DNA of 5,507 nt. Origin: Campylobacterota bacterium. Lineage in GTDB: Bacteria > Campylobacterota > Campylobacteria > Campylobacterales > Sulfurovaceae. The stretch spans positions 1 through 5,507 of the forward strand of contig DSAK01000035.1 of NCBI GenBank assembly GCA_011372825.1, written 5' to 3'. The position numbers and the translations under genes were made by a program. Positions 1 through 5,245 of this stretch are shown piece by piece. How positions within the stretch are numbered: position 1 is the first letter of the stretch; every line of letters begins with the position of its first letter. The notes under the pieces are model-generated. The model worked only from the letters and a program-made list of their open reading frames with translations. It did no database searches and was not told where the DNA came from.

Positions 1-1
1 A

Positions 2-127
2 ACAGAAAATTTTGAAGGCTTAGCACACATTAGTGGGGATAGATTTGTGATGATAAGCGATGACAGTAGTAGCTCATTTCAAAAAACAATATTAGTTTAT
101 TTTGAAGTATTACCTACTGCAAGATAG
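2..127 (+). CDS. C-terminal end of a phytase-like (esterase-like) beta-propeller protein, partial
   Basis: An open frame enters from the left edge and ends at TAG 125-127, giving 41 residues. It contains N-F-E-G-L-A, then D-R-F-V-M-I-S-D-D, then Q-K-T-I-L-V-Y-F near the end. From memory of the family, this pattern (EGLA, a strand, SDD, then a final hydrophobic strand) matches the last blade of the 'esterase-like activity of phytase' domain (Pfam Phytase-like), usually a secreted or periplasmic propeller. No catalytic role can be inferred from this fragment, and the start and any signal peptide lie outside the window. It converges on the phosphatase gene and overlaps its last codons by 14 bp. 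The shared end forms a strong hairpin. Family call moderate; the frame being a real gene is likely because of the motif match and the convergent terminator. Confidence 0.6.
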   Translation, partial: TENFEGLAHISGDRFVMISDDSSSSFQKTILVYFEVLPTAR

Positions 128-139
128 GCAATACTTCAA
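102..139. terminator. Bidirectional hairpin over two convergent stop codons
   Basis: TTGAAGTATT (102-111) pairs with AATACTTCAA (130-139) as a perfect 10-bp stem. After one mismatch (112/129) a further 4 bp pair, CCTA (113-116) with TAGG (125-128), around an 8-nt loop. Both stop codons (TAG at 125-127 on plus; TAG at 116-114 on minus) lie inside the structure. No strong T-tract follows directly in either direction, so it may act by Rho-assisted termination or as an RNA 3' end stabiliser. Confidence 0.65.
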
Positions 140-899
140 TTAGCATGTCGTGCAAATGTCCATTTGAAGCAACTATGCTTTTGTTTGCAAAATGATACTT
201 ACAACCACCCAATGAAGATATCTTGCCACCAGCTTCCTGAAGGATGATTGCACCCGCTGCAACATCCCATGGCTTGAGGTCAATCTCATAAAAACCGTCA
301 ACTTTACCTTGAGCAAGATAACACAAATCAAGAGCAGCCGCTCCAAATCTCCTTATGTCTCTTATATGTGGCAAAATCTCTCTCATGGCATCTATTACCC
401 ACTGGTATTCAATCCCTTTATTGACTTTTACATACGGAAAACCTGTAGCGATAAGGGCTTGTTGCAAAGAATCAGTATTGCTTGTATGTAGTGCGACACC
501 ATTACAATATGCCCCTTGATTTTTTTGTGCTACAAACATCTCTTCTAATATCGGGTTATAAACCACACCAGCAACCCCATCGCCATCGCAATACATCCCA
601 ATAGACAAAGCAACATGTGGCAATCCATGTATAAAGTTTGTTGTCCCATCAATAGGGTCTATATAGATTACTTTACCTTTTATATCTTCACCACTATAAC
701 TCTCTTCTCCCACAAGCTGATATTCTGGGAAATGTTTACTCAAGAACTCAATGATATAGTTTTCTGTTTGCACATCATACTGTGTGACTAAATCAACAGC
801 CCCTTTGTGCCTTATCTCTTTTGTAGCATGAAATCCCTCTATGATAATCTTGCCTGCTTCATATGCTATATTCTCTAGTGTTTTTAATATACTTTTCAT
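114..899 (-). CDS. Inositol monophosphatase family protein (SuhB-like)
   Basis: A 261-residue Mg-dependent phosphatase of the IMPase/SuhB/CysQ superfamily, cytoplasmic, close to the usual length. Family signatures are complete: G-E-E-S at 64-67, the metal-binding D-P-I-D-G-T-T-N-F at 81-89 (D81 and D84 as ligands), R-R-F-G-A-A-A-L-D around 183-191, and W-D-V-A-A-G at 211-216 (D212 as third ligand). The closest functional guess is SuhB-type inositol-1-phosphatase; a HisN-type histidinol phosphatase or a CysQ-like nucleotidase cannot be excluded by motif. Start chosen at 899 (M-K-S-I-L-K), which gives the normal N-terminal helix. A longer frame reaching 977 adds 26 hydrophobic residues that are antisense to the neighbouring gene, and it is rejected. 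There is no Shine-Dalgarno sequence; TTG at 905-903 is an alternative start. Convergent with the fragment on its left and divergent, over 25 bp, from the PqiA-like gene. Confidence 0.9.
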   Translation of the reverse strand: MKSILKTLENIAYEAGKIIIEGFHATKEIRHKGAVDLVTQYDVQTENYIIEFLSKHFPEYQLVGEESYSGEDIKGKVIYIDPIDGTTNFIHGLPHVALSIGMYCDGDGVAGVVYNPILEEMFVAQKNQGAYCNGVALHTSNTDSLQQALIATGFPYVKVNKGIEYQWVIDAMREILPHIRDIRRFGAAALDLCYLAQGKVDGFYEIDLKPWDVAAGAIILQEAGGKISSLGGCKYHFANKSIVASNGHLHDMLIEVLPILQ

Positions 900-905
900 C
901 CACAA

Positions 906-911
906 AGTATA
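906..911 (-). promoter_or_regulatory. Putative -10 box of the IMPase-family gene
   Basis: Reading the minus strand, TATACT (911-906) stands 6 nt before the ATG at 899, overlapped by a second TATACT at 916-911. With usual spacing the first would start RNA at about 899, giving a leaderless mRNA, which fits the missing ribosome binding site. No -35 box is evident. Confidence 0.45.
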
Positions 912-912
912 G

Positions 913-918
913 TATAAT
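913..918 (+). promoter_or_regulatory. Putative -10 box of the PqiA-like gene
   Basis: A perfect TATAAT lies 6 nt before the ATG at 925, so transcription would start at or beside the start codon. The upstream stretch (881-896) is T-rich without a clear -35, as is common for sigma70 promoters in Campylobacterota. No Shine-Dalgarno sequence is present, consistent with a leaderless message. It overlaps the minus-strand -10 box of the divergent gene. Confidence 0.45.
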
Positions 919-924
919 AAAACT

Positions 925-1746
925 ATGAAACAAACTATCTTTAGTACTATAATCATAGGATTTCTTTCACTTGGCATCTACTATGGTCTAGTAGCATACT
1001 TCAATGCAAAAAAGCATCAAGCCTACTCACAAGAGCTTGCTAGTTATCATAGTGTGGAAAATATCTTAGAGTACAAACTACAAAAACTTGCTAATATTCT
1101 CTCCTTGGGGCTTATCGATAATGAAACCGTCAATCAATACAAAAAGATTCAAGAGAAGCAAACGCAGCATGAAAAACAAGCAACTTATTTTGCATACTTA
1201 TCTTTAGGTTTTTTATTTGTAGCTATTTTGCTAAGTAGTTTTACACTTAAAGCAAATCACTCTATCTTGGTTTTGAGCATAAGTGGAGTTTTTGTCCTTG
1301 GGATTGGTGTATTAGCCCCCATAATGACCATGATAATACAAAAAGATATTGATTTGATAGGAAGGATTGTCTTATCCTTTGAATCAAGAAGCGTAGTGGG
1401 GACTATAGAAAAATTGTTCGCTCAAGAGGAGTGGGTCGTTGGTATAGCGATATTAGTCTTCTCTCTTTTGTTACCACTTGGAAAACTACTATCACTATTT
1501 TTACTTTCATTTTTCTTTTCTGATCCATTGATACACAAGTTGGTTCATATTTTTAAAATTATAGGAAAATGGTCAATGGTAGATGTGTTTATAGTAGCGA
1601 TTTTTTTAGTCTACATAACAAGTGGCAAGAGCGATACCACTCAAGCCTATAGTGGTATTGGTCTATACTTTTTTCTAGGATATGTCATTATTTCAACAAT
1701 AGCGACAATCCAAAGTAAAAAGATGTTGCAACAAGCAACATCTTGA
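925..1746 (+). CDS. PqiA-domain (paraquat-inducible protein A-like) integral membrane protein
   Basis: A 273-residue inner-membrane protein. Likely membrane segments: about 5-26, 88-106, 114-138, 170-197, 218-232 and 243-262. The C-terminal part carries the PqiA hallmark: a charged helix leading into G-K-W-S-M-V-D-V-F (214-222), then a small polar turn and G-I-G-L-Y-F-F. PqiA/YebS/LetA proteins work with MCE-domain partners in envelope lipid transport or membrane integrity; that role is inferred from the family. No MCE gene is visible here. Unlike canonical PqiA, the protein has no cysteine at all, so the N-terminal CxxC zinc-ribbon modules are absent. They are replaced by a signal-anchor helix and a charged, Gln/Lys-rich stretch (27-87). 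The start at 925 is fixed by an in-frame stop at 910-912; there is no ribosome binding site. Its 3' end is a terminator hairpin, 4 bp from the convergent flavoprotein gene. Confidence 0.8.
   Translation: MKQTIFSTIIIGFLSLGIYYGLVAYFNAKKHQAYSQELASYHSVENILEYKLQKLANILSLGLIDNETVNQYKKIQEKQTQHEKQATYFAYLSLGFLFVAILLSSFTLKANHSILVLSISGVFVLGIGVLAPIMTMIIQKDIDLIGRIVLSFESRSVVGTIEKLFAQEEWVVGIAILVFSLLLPLGKLLSLFLLSFFFSDPLIHKLVHIFKIIGKWSMVDVFIVAIFLVYITSGKSDTTQAYSGIGLYFFLGYVIISTIATIQSKKMLQQATS
1720..1744. terminator. Bidirectional intrinsic terminator at a convergent junction
   Basis: AAGATGTTGC (1720-1729) and GCAACATCTT (1735-1744) form a perfect 10-bp stem with a 5-nt loop. On the minus strand, the stem runs into five Ts then ACTTT, a good terminator for the flavoprotein gene. 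On the plus strand it is followed by GATATTTTA, weaker but usable. The stem encodes the last residues of the PqiA-like protein and touches its TGA stop (1744-1746). Confidence 0.8.
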
Positions 1747-1750
1747 TATT

Positions 1751-2914
1751 TTACATCCCAGGAATGCGTGGTATTTTGCCCAATTTTGAATTGCGACAAT
1801 ACCATCCCCACCCTAACTTTATCCAATGTCCAATAATCGGCATAGGTACCATCATGGCTCTTTTTGTACTCCTATATACAAATGCTGCACCATTACCGAT
1901 ATCCATAACACACAATATATTAAGATGATCAATATAACTCTTTTTGTCATTTGGATTTGTGATATTGTGTGCCACATTACGCGCCATCACCTCAGCGACA
2001 TGCCCTTGTTTTGCCTTCCATTCGGGTGAACCTAGCAACAACGCACTATCCCCAATAGCCCAAACATCTTCAATTCCTTCAACTTTATTAAACTCATTTG
2101 TGATTATATACCCAGCATCACTGAGTGGCAAATCAGATGAAGCAAAGACATCGTGTCCCATACCAGCAGCGGTAAAGATAGTCAAATCGCTATTGAGTTT
2201 TGTGCCATCTTCAAAGAGTATCCCATCACTCTCAAATGAAGTTATTTTTGACCCTACTTTTTTATTGATTTTAGTCATACCAAGCATCTTATCCATCATA
2301 ACAAGAGCTTTTTCACCCATCTTTTCGCCTGGCTTTTGCATAGGTGCAAAAAAAGTAAGCTCAAATTTATCCCTTAATCCGATTTTTTTAAGATAGTTAT
2401 GAACATTAAACATCACTTCAAAGACAGGTCCGCCACGCACTGAAGATTTATCCTTAGGGTTGCCACCAAAACCAAAAGCAATCCTACCTCCGCCCTCTTG
2501 AACTAGTTTTTCTATTTTGACCCTCATCATCTCAGCCTCTTCTGGCTCGCCACAAATAGAGAGGGTATGCTCTTGCATACCTTCGATTTTAGTTTTACTA
2601 TGCCCGATAGCTATAATGAGAGCATCGTATCCATCAAGTTTTGTTCCATCTGTGCAAATAGCTATTTTTTCTTTGGCCTTTATCTCTTGTATCTCTTTTT
2701 GGACAAATTCAAATCCATGAGCTTGTGCCAAACTTGCAAGTGGAATACTCACATCTTCGCGACTCTTTTCTCCCGTTGGAATCCAAATCGATGTTGGATA
2801 GATATAAAAATAATCTCTTTGACTTACTAATGTAACTTGATGGTTATTTTTTCGCAGATAAATTGCAGCTTCAACGCCAGCAAATCCACCACCTAATATC
2901 AATATTTTTTTCAT
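1751..2914 (-). CDS. FAD-dependent oxidoreductase, sulfide:quinone oxidoreductase-like
   Basis: A 387-residue flavoprotein of the pyridine-nucleotide-disulfide oxidoreductase fold, about the length of SQR and flavocytochrome c sulfide dehydrogenase flavoproteins. Visible: N-terminal FAD-binding G-G-G-F-A-G at 8-13, a second GxG-containing strand (I-A-F-G-F-G-G, 145-151), and the C-terminal FAD motif A-I-G-D-S at 286-290. S-I-C-G-E-P-E-E-A (119-127) and L-C-V-M-D-I-G-N-G-A-A-F (334-345) resemble the first and third redox cysteines of SQR (C121, C335). At the central site the sequence reads S-V-R-G-G-P-V-F-E (158-166), with arginine where SQR has cysteine. The C-terminal tail rich in Trp, Pro and basic residues could touch the membrane. 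A quinone-reducing role is likely, but sulfide as substrate is doubtful. Shine-Dalgarno AGGAG at 2929-2925, 10 nt from ATG. It lies 66 bp downstream of ccoG on the same strand, with no clear promoter between, so co-transcription is plausible. Confidence 0.8.
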   Translation of the reverse strand: MKKILILGGGFAGVEAAIYLRKNNHQVTLVSQRDYFYIYPTSIWIPTGEKSREDVSIPLASLAQAHGFEFVQKEIQEIKAKEKIAICTDGTKLDGYDALIIAIGHSKTKIEGMQEHTLSICGEPEEAEMMRVKIEKLVQEGGGRIAFGFGGNPKDKSSVRGGPVFEVMFNVHNYLKKIGLRDKFELTFFAPMQKPGEKMGEKALVMMDKMLGMTKINKKVGSKITSFESDGILFEDGTKLNSDLTIFTAAGMGHDVFASSDLPLSDAGYIITNEFNKVEGIEDVWAIGDSALLLGSPEWKAKQGHVAEVMARNVAHNITNPNDKKSYIDHLNILCVMDIGNGAAFVYRSTKRAMMVPMPIIGHWIKLGWGWYCRNSKLGKIPRIPGM

Positions 2915-2944
2915 TGTTTATATGCTCCTAAAAAGTGATGTTCA

Positions 2945-2969
2945 TCAAGAGCAAAGAAAGTGCTCTTGA
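2945..2969 (-). terminator. Intercistronic hairpin between ccoG and the SQR-like gene
   Basis: TCAAGAGCA (2945-2953) pairs with TGCTCTTGA (2961-2969) in a perfect 9-bp stem with a 7-nt loop, just after the ccoG stop. On the minus strand the stem is followed by TGAACATCAC before any T-run, so it is a poor intrinsic terminator. A partial terminator, processing site or 3' stabiliser inside an operon is as likely. Confidence 0.5.
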
Positions 2970-2980
2970 CATGTGAAGAG

Positions 2981-4411
2981 TTACGGTTTTAAGAGATCTA
3001 CTCTTGGATAAACAAACACCGTTTTGCGTTCAACAACTATATTTTCTGGATCATCAACAGCATAAGCTCTGATGGTAATTGGAAGTGGGACATCTTTTCT
3101 CTCATCGTTTGCAAGTTTAGCATGCGTCTGAAGAACTACGACTGTTTTCTTTTTTTGTCCTGCTCCTATTTTAAATGGCTCACTTGGTCTTTTGATCTTG
3201 ATATCGTCATTGTCAACAACTTCAAAAAAGTAAGTATGTTCTTTGCTATCTGTATTTGCAAACAAAAATAGATAGTCATTCTCAACTCCGCTAGCTGGAA
3301 GCAACTTATAGAGTCTAGTTGTTTTATTGATATTTAAAAGCATATTCTCTTTTGTGCTACCCATTGCAAAGAGTGCAACCAAAACGATGGTAAGTACAGC
3401 AAAATATGCCAACACTTTTGGTCTAAAGTATTTGGTTTTCCCTTCATACTTTACAGCCTCTTTTTCACTAGACCAACGCACCAAAGACTCTTTCCCAAGT
3501 GCGCCCATAACTTTAGTACAGGCATCAACGCACTCCAAACAGTTGATACACTCAAGCTGAAGCCCTTTTCTGATATCTATATGTGTTGGGCAGACAGTAA
3601 CACAGCTTTCACAGGTAGTGCACTCGGCACTTGGATTGGCACTAAGAAGCTCTTTTTGTTTTGAAAATTGCTTAGTTCTATCAGGTCCACTACCTTCATA
3701 TATTTCACCACCACGTACAGGGTCATAAACTGCCATAACGGTATCCTGATCATAAAGAACCGACTGAACACGGCTATAAGGACAGACATAGATACAAAAA
3801 TTCTCTTCTATGAAGACAATATCAACAATCAAAAAGAGTGCCAATCCCACAACAAAACCAATTAAAATAGGATGTTCAGCAGGATTTACAATATAAGCAA
3901 AAAAATCACTAGGCGGAACAAAATACCACATAAAATTTGATGCTGCTACAAAAGCCAAAGCAGACCATATGAGTATTGCAACTACTTTTTTTACTTTGTT
4001 GCTTGCTAAACTCATATCAGGCTCTTTTTGCTTATTTGTGATTCGTTTTCTAAGTCCTAATAATTTTGTCTCAATCAAATCACGATAAATAACTCGAAAA
4101 ATTGTATGAGGACAACTCCATCCACACCACACACGACCACCAATAGTTGTTAATGCAAAAATTCCCAAAAACAACAACATAAGCAAAAATGGCATCAGAT
4201 AAAGCTCTTGCATATCAAAAGCAACTCCTGCTAAATGCAATTTTTTATGATCGAAACTCAATAAAAATAGTTGATTTCCATTGATTTTAATCCATGGTAT
4301 GATTAGTGCCAAAAATGTGATAACTACATAGACCCAATATCTTTTTATACGATAGGGTAGCCAATTTTTGAGATACTGTTTGGTTTTGCTTTTTTCTATT
4401 GCTGCTTCCAT
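2981..4411 (-). CDS. ccoG: Cytochrome c oxidase accessory protein CcoG (RdxA/FixG)
   Basis: A 476-residue membrane-bound ferredoxin-like protein of full family length. CcoG reduces or handles Cu during assembly of the copper site of cbb3-type cytochrome oxidase (family knowledge). Domain order: cytoplasmic start; membrane helices at about 24-42 and 70-91; a conserved W-C-G-W-S-C-P motif (95-101); two more helices (about 142-163 and 180-200); F-C-I-Y-V-C-P-Y (205-212); two [4Fe-4S] cysteine clusters, C264/C267/C270/C274 and C288/C291/C294/C298; a last helix (332-350); then the periplasmic Ig-like FixG C-terminal domain to 476. All expected cysteines are present, so it should be functional. Shine-Dalgarno GAGGA (4425-4421) lies inside the last codons of the upstream gene, whose TAG ends 2 nt before this ATG, so translation is probably coupled. 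No ccoNOPQ genes are in the window. Confidence 0.96.
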   Translation of the reverse strand: MEAAIEKSKTKQYLKNWLPYRIKRYWVYVVITFLALIIPWIKINGNQLFLLSFDHKKLHLAGVAFDMQELYLMPFLLMLLFLGIFALTTIGGRVWCGWSCPHTIFRVIYRDLIETKLLGLRKRITNKQKEPDMSLASNKVKKVVAILIWSALAFVAASNFMWYFVPPSDFFAYIVNPAEHPILIGFVVGLALFLIVDIVFIEENFCIYVCPYSRVQSVLYDQDTVMAVYDPVRGGEIYEGSGPDRTKQFSKQKELLSANPSAECTTCESCVTVCPTHIDIRKGLQLECINCLECVDACTKVMGALGKESLVRWSSEKEAVKYEGKTKYFRPKVLAYFAVLTIVLVALFAMGSTKENMLLNINKTTRLYKLLPASGVENDYLFLFANTDSKEHTYFFEVVDNDDIKIKRPSEPFKIGAGQKKKTVVVLQTHAKLANDERKDVPLPITIRAYAVDDPENIVVERKTVFVYPRVDLLKP

Positions 4412-4413
4412 TG

Positions 4414-5088
4414 CTAATTTTCCTCTACTGTTGTGCTGTTTGCTATTTTCTCAAAAGGACAAATGAGAAGTTTATCGCTTGCCTCTTTATGAGTTGTTGC
4501 TTTATTTATCTCCATCCATGAACCATCGATTAGAGATTTCATATCCCTTGATTCGATGTAATCCTTCAGAGAACTCCTACTAACGCCAAATTCTCTTGCG
4601 ATAGCACTGACTGTTTTTCCTTCTTTGAGCTTTTCGATGACAAGAAGACTGATGGAGTCAAATTTAGAACGCGATTTGCTCCCTTTTGGTCGTCCAATTT
4701 GCGTTGATTGTACTTTTTGTGCCTCACGCAAATCATTTAGCAAGGGCAAAACTTGTGCCACACTAGTCTCTTTGGTAATGAGTGCAAAGGGAGAAATGGT
4801 ATATATATCAACGCCTCTACTCAAAAAACAAGTGATGATTTTAACTAATTCTTCAACTTGACTACTTAAAACACTCAAGCTTTCAACTATGATACCGTCT
4901 CCTGCTTGAAGTGTGTGGACAAATGACTCAAACTGCTTACGTTCCTCTATTGGTCTGCTTTTTACAGAGTACTCAACCACCTCTTTGTCTATCATAATTT
5001 GTTGTGACAATGAAAAGGAGATAATAGATTGTTGTTGCTCAGACAAATTACTATGTTGTGAGGTTTGTCGCAAATAGGCATAAAACAT
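4414..5088 (-). CDS. Serine-recombinase-like protein with Hin-type HTH, probably catalytically inactive regulator
   Basis: 224 residues. Positions 1-103 follow the resolvase/invertase N-terminal fold: Y-L-R-Q-T-S (5-10) where active enzymes read Y-A-R-V-S-T; S-R-P (44-46); and L-Q-A-G-D-G-I-I-V (60-68). The nucleophilic serine aligns with T9 (S10 is next to it). The active-site L-D-R-L-G-R-S is replaced by L-S-V-L-S-S (71-76), losing the Asp and both Arg. R7 and R45 remain. Then comes a basic G-R-P-K-G-S-K linker (132-138), a Hin-like helix-turn-helix at about 143-180 (A-I-A-R-E-F-G-V-S-R-S-S-L), and a 44-residue tail with one cysteine (C210). Recombination is unlikely; a DNA-binding transcription factor is inferred. 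First gene of the ccoG operon (2 nt gap). Shine-Dalgarno AGGAG (5100-5096), 7 nt from ATG, and a strong promoter upstream. Alternative: a recombinase using T9 or S10, considered improbable without the arginines. Confidence 0.75.
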   Translation of the reverse strand: MFYAYLRQTSQHSNLSEQQQSIISFSLSQQIMIDKEVVEYSVKSRPIEERKQFESFVHTLQAGDGIIVESLSVLSSQVEELVKIITCFLSRGVDIYTISPFALITKETSVAQVLPLLNDLREAQKVQSTQIGRPKGSKSRSKFDSISLLVIEKLKEGKTVSAIAREFGVSRSSLKDYIESRDMKSLIDGSWMEINKATTHKEASDKLLICPFEKIANSTTVEEN

Positions 5089-5114
5089 CTATCTTCTCCT
5101 TTGTCATGTAGGAT

Positions 5115-5143
5115 ATAATATCTTATCTGATGATAAAAGTCAA
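5115..5143 (-). promoter_or_regulatory. Sigma70-type promoter of the recombinase-like/ccoG operon
   Basis: On the minus strand, -35 TTGACT (5143-5138), a 17-nt spacer, and -10 TATTAT (5120-5115). The predicted start at about 5108 gives a leader of some 20 nt containing the AGGAG ribosome binding site. This is the best promoter in the window. The -10 lies in a small palindrome (GATAT-A-ATATC, 5112-5122) that also reads TATAAT on the plus strand. Confidence 0.75.
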
Positions 5144-5157
5144 TATATTTTTGATTA

Positions 5158-5186
5158 TTTTCGTCAGTTATTTTATTTTTTCGTCA
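5158..5186. repeat. Pair of 9-bp direct repeats, candidate operator
   Basis: TTTTCGTCA occurs at 5158-5166 and 5178-5186, exactly 20 bp apart (about two helical turns). A seven-base partial copy, TTTTCGT, is at 5219-5225, 41 bp further on. Relative to the predicted operon start near 5108 the two full copies centre at about -54 and -74, just upstream of the -35 box. Binding protein unknown; the adjacent HTH protein is an obvious candidate (inference). Confidence 0.5.
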
Positions 5187-5208
5187 AAAAAGAGATTAAT
5201 CAATTTTG

Positions 5209-5217
5209 TGATACAAT
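5209..5217 (+). promoter_or_regulatory. Extended -10 promoter of the decayed moaC
   Basis: TG-A-TACAAT is an extended -10 box on the plus strand, with a T-run before it and no recognisable -35. Transcription would start near 5224, just ahead of the AAAGAGG ribosome binding site (5234-5240) and the GTG at 5246. It appears intact although the gene it served is broken. Confidence 0.5.
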
Positions 5218-5245
5218 ATTTTCGTATCTAGACAAAGAGGTTTGT

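Noticed and set aside
900..977. N-terminal extension of the IMPase-family frame by 26 residues
   Set aside because: The added hydrophobic residues are antisense to the PqiA-like coding sequence, and family proteins begin near the M-K-S-I-L start; a membrane anchor is not expected.
1944..2396. 150-residue plus-strand open frame
   Set aside because: It lies wholly antisense to the SQR-like gene, whose motifs are clear; Ser/Pro-rich composition is typical of a shadow frame.
3577..3789. Alternative minus-strand frame inside ccoG
   Set aside because: Overlaps the ferredoxin cluster region of an unmistakable ccoG in another frame and shows no motif or ribosome binding site.
4414..5088. Active DNA invertase or resolvase of a mobile element
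   Set aside because: Key catalytic residues are substituted, and no recombination sites, inverted repeats or cargo genes are visible nearby.
5192..5217. FNR/CRP-type box in the divergent promoter region (GATTAATCAA and TTGTGATACAA)
   Set aside because: Neither stretch gives both half-sites of TTGAT-N4-ATCAA or TGTGA-N6-TCACA with correct spacing.
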